Both the position numbers and the translations under genes were made by a program. The notes under the pieces are model-generated. The model had not been told where the DNA came from and searched no databases. It saw nothing but the letters and a program-made list of their open reading frames with translations. DNA of 64,000 bases from Akebia trifoliata (taxonomy: Eukaryota; Streptophyta; Magnoliopsida; Ranunculales; Lardizabalaceae), in assembly GCA_017979445.1 (NCBI GenBank), contig CM030704.1, positions 14,801,658 through 14,865,657 on the forward strand, in the 5' to 3' direction. This document shows, piece after piece, positions 53,614-63,259 of the stretch. The number at the start of each line of letters is the position of its first letter. Position 1 is the stretch's first letter.

Positions 53614-55014
53614 AGTCATCCCTTGAAATGAAGAGAAACCATCTTTCTACTACCTGAACAATTATCTATCCTTAGTTAACCATTTTTGAGCCATTACTTT
53701 CATTTCTTAACCTAAGACTGGGGCAAGTCACCGTTATCGAGAAAATCAACAAATTACAAATACAAAAAAAATGAAAAAAAGTCAAAAGAAAATATCAAAG
53801 TATTTTTGGCCCGCATGAGGATAAACTATAAATGGCTAAAAGTACAAAAAATCAAAAAAGTCAAAATCTCGAATATTTGATCTTAAGCTCGACCCAAATC
53901 TCCTGCCTAAATAAGTTTGTGAGACGCACATAGATCATATTTTCAAAACAAAAATAGACAAATCCCATGTCCATTCTATCCCCCAATAAATCCAAATTTA
54001 GCCTTTCATACCCTTTCGCCACCCTAACCTAAGCCTACGATTCATCATATTTAAAGTCCTTTTAGATCAGGAAATTATTCAAGGCAAATTAGTAACGGTG
54101 GAAGCATGTCATGAAAAATAGCGTTTGATCTTGTTACTCAATTCAGATTTCAAGCCGCCAAAGTCGTTGGAGGACCTGAGAGGGGAGGTCAGGTCGAATA
54201 TTTGAAAAAAAAGTGATTTGAAGTGTAAAGTCATTGATCTCAAAGCTCAACTTAGTCACTGCACCATGAAAATCGTTGGAGGAAGGCAAGAGAGAAGTCC
54301 AGATCTATTACTCGAGAAAGAGCGTCATTAGAAGAGTAGACTATTCAATCTCGCAGCTCAACTTAAGTCACCAAGCTAGAAGGGGCACAAAGAAATCAAG
54401 AAGGAGTTCAAGGTGAAAATCTATAAAGTGAGCATAGACTGAAAAGGCATGGTGAAAACCCGAAAAGGCGTTGTACGTAAAAGAGTCAGTCTATGGCAAG
54501 ATCAAAATCACCTGCACGATGAGAACCCGAAAAGGGTGTCGATAGGCAAAAATGTGGAAATCATGTCTGGAGAAAATCGTAATTGGCGCCAGGGTAAAAA
54601 AAACAAAAAATAAAAAAATCTTGAAGACAAATGTTTCAGCAAGTACAACGAAGATAGCTCAGTCAAAATTCTTAACCTTATGGATGACTCTAAATATGCT
54701 AAGGATTAGCTTACACTTTTATCCTCGACATTTGGCAAAAACATCATGATCGTCAAAGTTTAGAGTTGTCAAACATTGGTCTGTCATAGATTATTCAACA
54801 AAGGCAATCTTTTAAAATCTAAAAAATTGAATTATCAAAATTACTATTTTTGGCCTATGACGAAGAATCTAGGACATTCTTAAAACCAAGAGTTTTCAAA
54901 AGTATTAGATATATCTAAGGCTACTACGTAAAAACATATTTTTTCACTTCATTAAATACTACATCACTCTCCTTAAAAGTAGGGTACTAAAAAAAGAACT
55001 ACAGGCAAAGAACC
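53614..55014 (+). other. Copy C 3' noncoding region, first part
   Basis: It is colinear with B 41065-42500, with the ~115-base repeats at 54155-54375 and a shortened duplicated CCTGG block. No gene is seen. It is interrupted at 55015 by F1. Confidence 0.75.
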
Positions 55015-55799
55015 TGTAGACACCCCATTTTTGCATCCGCCTGATTAATCAACTCGTCAACCCGATCGCAATGATTCCCAATGATGGATGTGTATTCCAT
55101 TGCTTTATTTTGTTACCAGATGTGTTTTAGAAATCCGGAAGAGGTATCTCGAACTGACCAAAACCTTAGAAACCATGCTACGCTAGGAAAATACGACTCC
55201 AGAAACATTGAAATCATCATCTTGCAGACCAAAAAGAAGCGTCACGATAAAAATCACTAAAAATTGATCAAATTACCAAAATATCCCTAACCTCAAAACA
55301 ACCCTAGAGCCTACGTTACGTTTAGGAAAACTCTCTCAAACACATAAAATAACAAATCGAAACTAAATAAATCATTTCACCAATTTTCACAGATTTTGAC
55401 AAAATTACGAAAATGCCCCTCATAAAGTTCATGACCATTTCACACAAAAGACTTCATAAATGACACAAACCAATATTCCCATTGAATTCCTTACGAAAAA
55501 TCGATTCTAAAACATCCTAAAACATTAAAAACCGACTTAAAACGTGAAAAGTCCTCTCCGGGGGTAAAACGGTAATTTCACAATTTTCATAATTAAAAAT
55601 TTTGAAATTAATAAATAAAATATTAAATAATTAAAGTGAAACATTAATGAAATTAATTTAAAATTTTGAATTAAAAAATCGATCAATCGGGCTTGCAAGT
55701 AAAATTGTTGAGGGTTCGTGAGATATTTCTTTAAGGACCCCTCCATTTGGGGGTCCAAAGAATTAAAGATATTTTAGAGGAGGGGTGCTCCAAAAATTT

Positions 55800-55960
55800 A
55801 AAGTCAATCAAGCAAGACTAAGGTCAAGGTATTAAAGTCAATCAAGTGAGACTAAAGTCAAAATTAAAGTCAATTAAGCAAGACTGAAGTCAAGAGATAT
55901 TAAAAGTCAATCAATTAAGACTAAAGTCAAAATATTAAAAGTCAATCAAATAAAACAAAA
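55800..55960. repeat. AAAGTCAATCAAG-type direct repeats in F1
   Basis: The words AAAGTCAATCAAG and GACTAAAGTCAA alternate five or six times with a period near 33 bases. F2 has the same in reverse at 61680-61840. They lie upstream of the TATA box, in U3. Confidence 0.8.
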
Positions 55961-56134
55961 AGCCAAAATCATAAGAGAATTCTAATTAAATAATAACTCT
56001 GTCTAATAGAGTTGTAACTAAAAAACAATTCTACCTAAAACAATTCTAATTAAAACACAATTCTACCTAAAACAATTCTAACTAAAACACAACTCCAATT
56101 AAATACTAACTCTATCAAAATCAACCCTAAAAAA

Positions 56135-56150
56135 AATCTATAAATAGAGG
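56135..56150 (+). promoter_or_regulatory. TATA box of F1
   Basis: TATAAATA at 56139-56146 is followed by GAGGTCCTCACATCC. The same box is in F2 on the minus strand (61478-61485). Confidence 0.65.
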
Positions 56151-56551
56151 TCCTCACATCCTATTTTCGTATCAAGTCATAAACCCTAAGAGAAATAGGT
56201 CTAGAAGCCCCCTAGCCTCCCATAAACCCTAGTTTTGAAGCCCAACTCCTTACCTAACATCCCTTCTTCGATTTTAGCCTAAAAAACACCTAAAAACCTT
56301 CAAAAACACCCCAAAACCCATAACAAATTCGAAGAATTCAGATCTAAGAAAGTGATACCTCAACTTGGAGATCAGAAATCAGATCCGGTGAGAGAACGAA
56401 GCGAGGAATACTGTACAAGAAGTTATTCTATCAGATCTGAGGGAAAAGAAAATCGTTGCGTTCGAAAAAGGTAAGTAATTTTATTTTTTTATTGATTAGG
56501 TTTTTTAGCAATGTAGTTCTACTTGAAATTAGTAGAGACGGCTTTGGCCGG

Positions 56552-56584
56552 ACGGGGTTGGTGCCCAACACCTTCCAACCCCGT
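56552..56584 (+). ncRNA. LTR hairpin with conserved loop (F1)
   Basis: It is a perfect 10-base stem, ACGGGGTTGG with CCAACCCCGT, and the loop TGCCCAACACCTT. The stem is unlike that of B or D, but the loop is nearly the same. Confidence 0.8.
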
Positions 56585-56749
56585 AACATGATCCCCGAAT
56601 TCAATTTTTTTTCTGTTCTAGATTAGTTCTTTATCCGTTTAGAGTCATTGATCGGTTCCTAGACCATAATAACTAGGTGGCGACTTCCCAAACCTCAATG
56701 GTCAAAAGTGGATCCGCGCACCCCACGGATCGAGGGCGCTTTCAGAACC

Positions 56750-57289
56750 ATTCAAACGTTTTCTTGAGAGGCATAGCAGGCATGAAGTCTATCCTCTAGG
56801 GCTTTGATCTGAGCAGCCTGGTGAATGATGATTATATCCAATTCCGAGGCATAGCGACTCACCAAGTACTAAACATATCATATCGGCATGCAAGCTTCTC
56901 TTAAGAACGGCCACACTACGCCAAGTCTTTTCCAAATGATCCTGTAACTACCATGGAAAAAAAAAGAAGTTCAAAAGTCAGAATCAACAAAGGAAAAACA
57001 AGAAAATATTTCAAAATTGCATTGTATGATTTTAAACGTCGATCATCTTCAAAAAACCATCAAATTTTCATCCAAGATTTCAAACAAGCTTAATACCATG
57101 AAGTCAAGGACTTTAAAAAATGCTAACCCTGTCAAAACTCGTGCTTGGGTAGCCACACTTCACAAAAAACCATCAATCCATCCGACGTTTTTAATCATCT
57201 TGCGATTAATCATTTCAAGTTCATATAAATAAAGGGTCTAATTTATTTTTTGCAGTTCTTTGCAAGCAACTCCTGCAAAGAGGGGCAGC
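56750..57289 (+). other. Copy C 3' noncoding region, second part
   Basis: It continues the C element after F1, colinear with B 42510-43055, and ends with CAAAGAGGGG (57276-57285), the polypurine tract. It includes the antisense PMD2 relic. Confidence 0.75.
56766..56900 (-). pseudogene. Antisense relic of the PMD2 C-terminus (copy C)
   Basis: The minus strand lines up with the A and B relics (GAGGCATAGCGACTCACC against GAGGCAAGATGACTCACC), with more changes and broken frames. It supports presence of the antisense gene in the common ancestor. Confidence 0.6.
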
Positions 57290-57663
57290 TGTAGACACCC
57301 TAATTTGTATGAACCTAGTAAGAAAAAAAATCAAATTTTTTCGAATTGATTTTAATTAAAAGCTTAAGCCTCTCCACGGGCCTGTATTGTTACATTACAT
57401 CATTTTCACCATTTTCATGCATCATATCATATAGTTTGCATACTCAACCTTGTCCCTAATCCAAGCTAACCCGATCTGAAACCAAATCTATTTTCCATTA
57501 ATCGATCCATCACCCAGATCCTAACCAAAGTCCATTTCACAACCCAATCTAAGTTCAAAACCAAAGTCCACTTCCTAACCCAATCTAAGTCCAAAACCAC
57601 GTCCACTTCTAAATCCTAAAGTCTATAACCTAAGCCCATTCCAAGCCCAACACCAAGTCCATT
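57290..57663 (+). mobile_element. Copy C 3' LTR, left part
   Basis: It starts TGTAGACACCCTAATTTG after the polypurine tract and follows the B LTR with clear divergence until CCATT at 57659-57663, where E is inserted. It continues at 63260. Confidence 0.85.
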
Positions 57664-58919
57664 TGTAATACCCCGATTTTTAGCTCGTATCTCGAAGAAA
57701 TCAAATAGGGGTATTTTGAGAAGAATTCCGAAAGAGGATCTTAGAGTAAAATACTTGGATATTATTTTATTCATTTATAAGGAAAACCGACTTTGCCATT
57801 AGATTAAAAAAGGTCGGAATATGTACTTTAGCCTATAAGCAAGTTCGAATTCGAGTTCAGATGGAAAATTTATAAAATCCTTAAATTTCACATTAAGTGG
57901 GACCCAAGAAGTGAAATTTCGTTAGAGCGAGAATCGGGAAAATCTGATGACACCGTTAGGTCCGCAACGAAAAATTTGTCGAAATGGAATACTCGTTTGT
58001 CATTTTTCGAGCCTGAATGGTCAGGATACTGTTGGAAGTAGAAACTAAACGAAAATGCCAAAAATACCCTCCAACCCTTATAAAAAGAACTAAACATTCT
58101 TTTATTCCATTTTCTCTTTCCTTACTCACAAAGAAACCAGCCCATTCCCCAACCCAAGGGTTTCGACCTGTTCCCTTCAAGATCCGTTGAGAACGAGGCC
58201 AAGTTGGCCTCGGTGAAGAAGGCAAAGTCATCGGCCACGACAAGATCTACGTTCTCATCTCATTAAACCCTCATTTTCATTTTTTTCTCTTGATCTCTCA
58301 CTAAAAATAGTATGAGGATTTGAGTCTATCCACTTGGAGGCCTATCCAATTTCAAGGAGGAGTTGTCTACCACCGTTGAAAGAGGAAGGACACCTTCATT
58401 AAAGGTTTTATGACCAACTCGTTCGTTTTGCACCCAAGTCAGCCCAAACTCGTTTCTCGTACCGCCAAACCTTGATCCTTCGCACTATCTCACCACCCTC
58501 GACGTCCACAAACTAGGTAGGGGACTTTCAATTCTTAGTAGTAAACTTAGATTTTAAAATATGCATTTAGGTTATTTTGAAAACTCGTTTGTTGTATTTA
58601 TAAATCGTAGAAATCTTACGTTTGATTTTAAAAATAATGTTAGAATTAGATATTTGATGTGTTTCTATGAAGTTTTAACAACAAATTCGTGAGTGGGTCA
58701 AAGGATTCAAAGAACAGAAGAAAAACCCAAAAAATGGACCGAAGAACCACAAATTCGTGAATGGTTCAGTGCTGTCGGCAGGAAAGGTCGGTGCCACCGA
58801 CAAAATGATGCTTCTGCCACCAGCAGCCACCGATAGAACTGGTTTCAAAATAGTTTTGGGTTATGTCCCTCATGACTTGCGCAATATCTTCTTTAATTTT
58901 TACCTTCCATTTACTTTAA

Positions 58920-59590
58920 GGGTATGTTTATTGCACATGGAAAATAGGGTGGAAAATCAATTTCCATGGAAAATGACATTTTTCAAGTGTTTGATTGCAC
59001 ATGGAAATGGAAATTCATTTTCCACCCCATTCAAAAAGTCCACTAAATCATGGATTTCACTTTCCCACCCATATGGGTGGGAAAATGAAATCCACCCATA
59101 TTTTCCATTCTCAATTCTTCGCTACCACCACCACCACCACCATTACACTAACCTCGTCGTCGTCGTCATTGCCGTCGTTACCATTGCCGTCGTCGTTGGC
59201 TCCATCTCCAACCACCTTCTCTCTCTCTCTTCTTATTTTTCTTCTTCTCCTTCTTCTTCATCCCTCACCTCTTTCGCCACCACCACCACCACATTCTCTC
59301 CCCATCTTCCTCGCTTCTCTCCGTCACCATCGTCACCACCGTAGCCGTAATCTCCGTCACCATTGTCGCTGCCACCACCTTCGTCGCCACCATCACCACA
59401 TCCTCTCCCCCTCTTCTCATTTTCTTCCTCCTTCTCCTCTTCTTCTTTTTTCTCATAATTTTTCATGATTTTATCCAAGTGAAATCAAACAATGGAATTT
59501 GATTTTCCAACCCTACCTATTTTTCACAACTAATTTTCCATGGATTTCAAATTCCATGGAAAGTGACTTTCCATGCAATCAAACATACCC
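58920..59590. mobile_element. PIF/Harbinger-like nonautonomous DNA transposon, TSD TAA
   Basis: The terminal inverted repeats are GGGTATGTTTATTGCACATG at the left and the complement of GGGTATGTTTGATTGCATGG at the right. TAA lies at 58917-58919 and 59591-59593. TIR type and three-base TSD fit PIF/Harbinger (Tourist-like). The centre is rich in ACC, CCA, GTC and CTT triplets (59120-59460), which creates long overlapping Ser/His- or Lys/Glu-rich frames that are not genes. There is no transposase. Confidence 0.85.
59120..59460. repeat. Trinucleotide-rich core of the Harbinger-like element
   Basis: Runs of CCACCACCA, GTCGTCGTC, CTTCTTCTT and CACCGTCAC alternate. This simple-sequence DNA has no stable frame and may vary in length between copies. 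Confidence 0.85.
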
Positions 59591-61035
59591 TAAAAGTTCT
59601 TTAATGAAATTAAGATTTTACCCCTATTTCAGAACAATGGGAATTATTTCAAAATCCAAATCTCAAAGGATCAAAATCTAAATTTTGGTTTCAAAAACAA
59701 AACGTAAATTTTGACGTTTTCGACAAAATTTTAAAAGTTGATATATTTCGTGTTACTTTGAATTATACTATAAAAATTATATGGTGTTGAATATCGTGTT
59801 AAAGGCTTTCCTTTCCAAAAATTCCGTTTTCAATTTCAAGTTTGAAAATTTGAGTTTTCGATACTTAGCCTATTTTTCACCAGCTTTTTCAATTTTGGCA
59901 GTTTGCCTTCGTGAACCCATTAAGACCCCGTTTTAACAAAAATTTAATGGTTTTGTTGATCAAATGGTCAAAGTAACTTTGGAAGCTTGAAAAGAAAGAT
60001 TTGATTTAAAAAGTCGAGAAGTGAAAATATCGAAAGAATGGGAAAGGAGATGATTGATAAAATGTCAAAATCATACCAGAGGGGTGATGTCTACATTTTA
60101 CATTAGATGTTGTGTATAGGTTGGTGAAGGGATATCTAGAGATAATGAAAGGGTTGCATGTTTATTTAAATTCTGTTAGCGGAGAGACGTTGAGTACCAT
60201 TATTTTTTTTAGGCTGAGGGGGCCATTGTTGCATGGTAAGAACTGGATATCCATTCTCAACCTTGTTCTATTAATTTCTATTTTGTGAGCTGTTAAAGGG
60301 CTTGTAAATGTCTGAAGGGATACTACATCGTATCATCCGGAATGGTGTACTATCCTGGGATGTACGGTAGGGACCACCAAGCTCATACGTGGTATGAGAC
60401 GCGTATGAGAGTGGAGTCACAACTGGAATTTTGGTCCATTCCTTTCTATCTTTACCAGTGAACGTGTATTGTAAAGGTGATCATATATGAATGAAGTGTC
60501 TATTTTGGGAATCACATGCACTCCTGATAGGCATAAACGAAGATGATTAGTAAGTGATCACTAACAATCTAGTAGTAGTCAAACGTTCTGACACATCAAA
60601 AAGAGACCCATTGCTTACGATCACGTCAAACAGCTTGCCTAAGCCAGATAAATGATCCCGTAAGTATGGTAAACAACGACCAGCTACAAAATCAGGAACT
60701 ACGACATTTTTTAGGAATATCATGTCCTGACTGGGAGCGATCCAATCGTGATCCCAACTCTCTGATTTTACTGCTCCACCATTATGTATTATGTACTTGT
60801 TGCTTTATTTTGAATTATGAATTGAAAAACATGTCTGTTGTTCCAATGTAATTATTTAAATTTGTATAAAATTGTGAAAGCACCCTCGATCCACAGGGTG
60901 CACGGATCCGCTATTGACCTTTGAGGTTTGGAAGTCGCCACCTAGTTATTACGGCCTAGGAACCGAACTTGGACTCCAAACGGATAAATCAACTAATCTT
61001 CTACAGAAAATAACTGAGTTCGGGGATCAAATTAG

Positions 61036-61063
61036 GGGGTTGGAAGGTATAGGCACCAACCCC
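61036..61063 (-). ncRNA. LTR hairpin with conserved loop (F2)
   Basis: In the RNA sense the arms are GGGGTTGG and CCAACCCC (8 pairs), and the loop is TGCCTATACCTT, one base shorter than in F1. The outer two pairs of the F1 stem are lost. Confidence 0.7.
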
Positions 61064-61477
61064 GCTCGGCAAACGCTAGTTTCTACTAATTCCCAAATAA
61101 ACTACATGGCTAAAAAACCTAACTAATAATAAAAAAATAAGAAATTTGTATACCTTTCTGAAGACAATGGTCTTATTCCCTCAGATCTGATAGAATAACT
61201 CTTTGTACAGTACTCATCGCTTCGTTGTGTTTCCAGGATCTAATTTTTGATCTCCGAGGCAAGGTATCTCTTTCTTAGATCTGAATTCTTCGAATTTATT
61301 TATGGATATCTAGGTGTTTTTTAAGGGTTTCTAGGTGTTTTTCGAGTTAAAATTGATGTATGGGTGTTAGGTAAGGAGTTAGGGCTTCAAAATTAGGGTT
61401 TGTGTGAGGTTAGGGAAGCTTTTTGATCTACTTCTCTTAGGATTTATTCTTGAATACGAAAATAGGGTAAGGACCCC

Positions 61478-61485
61478 TATTTATA
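61478..61485 (-). promoter_or_regulatory. TATA box of F2
   Basis: TATAAATA on the minus strand is followed by GGGGTCCTTACC, as in F1. Confidence 0.6.
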
Positions 61486-63259
61486 GATTTTTTAAGTGTT
61501 TATTTAGATAGAATTAGTGTTTAATTATAATTCTTTTAGTTAGAGTTATATTTTAATTAGAATTATTTTAGGTAGAGTTGTATTTTAATTAGAATTCTAT
61601 TAAATAGAATTATTATTTAACTAAGATTGTTAAATAAAATTATTATTTAATTAGAACTCAATTAGGGTTTTGACTTTTGGTCTTATTTGATTGACTTTAA
61701 GATTTTGACTTTAGTCTTACTTGATTGACTTTAATATCTTGACTTTAGTCTTACTTGATTGACTTTAATTTTGACTTTAATCGTACTTGATTGACTTTAA
61801 TATCTGGACTTTAGTCTTACTTGATTGACTTTAATTTTTTGGAGAACTCCCCATCTATTATATCTTTAATTCTTTAGACTCCCAAATGGAGGGGTCCTTG
61901 AATAAATATCTTGGCAACCCTCAACAATTTTGCCTGAGAGCTTGATTGATCGATTTTTTTTGTTTAAATTTTTAAATTAATTTTATTAATATTTCACTTT
62001 AATTATTTAATATTTTATTTATTAATTTTAAATTTTTTAATTATAAAAATCGTAAAATTACTATTTTGCCTTGGAGATGACTTTTTGCATTTTAAATCGT
62101 TTTTCAATGTCCATGATGTTTTGGAATCGGTTTTTCGTAAGGAATTCAATGGAAATGTTGGTTTGTGTCATTTATGAAATTTTTGTATGGAATGGTCGTG
62201 AACTTTATGAGGGGTATTTTCGTAATTTTATCAAATTTTGTGAAAATTTGCGAAATGATTTATTTGATTTCGATTTGTTATTTTATGTGTTTGAATGGGT
62301 TTTCCTAAGCGTAACGTAGGCTTTAGGGATATTTTAAGGTTAGGGGTAATTTGATCATTTTTTAGTGATTTTTATCGGGAAACTTTTTTTTGTCTGAAAA
62401 ATGATGATTTCTAAGCTTTTGGGGTTATATTTTCCTAGCGTAGTGTGGTTTTTACAGTTTTGTCAGTTCGAGATACCTCATCCGAATTTTTGAAATATAT
62501 CTGGTAACAAAATAAAGCATTGGGATAAACATCCATCATTGGGAACCGTTGCGATCGGGTTGACAAGTTGATTAATCAGGCGAATGCAAAAATGGGGTGT
62601 CAACAAATTGGAAATGTATTAAGAGTACTGATGATTGATGCTATATTAACTTTTAAAATGTTTAGCTGCTTATCCTTGACTATACGTACTAGTTAGTCGT
62701 ATTTTCTTTTACACCTGCATGTGGTAAACTGTTCAACATGCTTATTCGATCATGTTTAGGAGTAGTTGTTAGTAGGAATTGGTTGTGGACTTACTGGGTA
62801 ACCATTGTTACTCACCCTTTCCTTCCTACTTTTTTTAATCTCAGAACTTGCAATTACCGAGGCAGGCGCAGAGTCGACAAATGAAGAGTACCTGGTAAGT
62901 CAGATCGACAACCAGAGTCTGTTGCTTGGTGAGCACTAGGGCTTCACCCTTTAGGGGTCAGTTTCGTCCAGGATATATATAAAATTTGGGGTTAAGCGTT
63001 AGGTTCATGTTAGAGTAAGAGTATTTTTGTAATCCTATATATTGTTAAACTTCTGCACTCTGATCTTCTTACGTGTTAGATATATTTAGTTTTTCGCTCT
63101 TTCTCGTGTTTGCCTTTCTATGCAGGATTTGTTATATTTTTGATTATCAAGTTATTCGAGTTCAGTGGAACACTAACATAAACAAAGAAAGTCATGCCCA
63201 AATGTCGAGGTGCCACCTAGTACCTTAGGATTTGTGTTAGTGTTTGGCGGGGCGTCACA

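Larger units (their letters stand above)
55015..56744 (+). mobile_element. F1: solo LTR, 1,730 bases, TSD GAACC
   Basis: It starts TGTAGACACCCCATTTTTGC and ends GATCGAGGGCGCTTTCA. GAACC occurs directly before (55010-55014) and after (56745-56749). The surrounding C sequence continues across it, as judged by B at 42500. There is no internal region, so it is a solo LTR left by LTR-LTR recombination. It contains a TATA box (56139-56146), TCAATCAAG-type direct repeats (55800-55960) and the LTR hairpin (56552-56584). F2 is a second copy. Confidence 0.92.
60875..62605 (-). mobile_element. F2: solo LTR of the F family, reversed, TSD AATTG
   Basis: On the minus strand it runs TGTTGACACCCCATTTTTGC to GATCGAGGGTGCTTTCA. 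AATTG occurs at 60870-60874 and 62606-62610. It aligns with F1 over its length (1,731 against 1,730 bases) in opposite orientation, about 4.1 kb away. It is nested inside E. TATA box at 61478-61485; hairpin at 61036-61063. Confidence 0.92.
57664..63259 (+). mobile_element. E: 5.6-kb TG...CA insertion, TSD CCATT, probable large solo LTR
   Basis: It starts TGTAATACCCCGATTTTTAG and ends GGCGGGGCGTCACA. CCATT flanks it on both sides (57659-57663 and 63260-63264). The ends form an imperfect inverted repeat. Without the nested element (671 bases) and F2 (1,731 bases) it is about 3.2 kb. No internal duplicate of its ends and no protein domain were found, so it is a solo LTR or non-coding LTR-type element. 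Such TGTAAYACCCCG ends are common in large plant gypsy LTRs of the Del/Tekay kind, but that assignment is tentative. Confidence 0.8.

Noticed and set aside
58995..59478. Long Ser/His-rich and Lys/Glu-rich frames on both strands
   Set aside because: They lie in triplet-rich simple sequence inside a nonautonomous Harbinger-like element.
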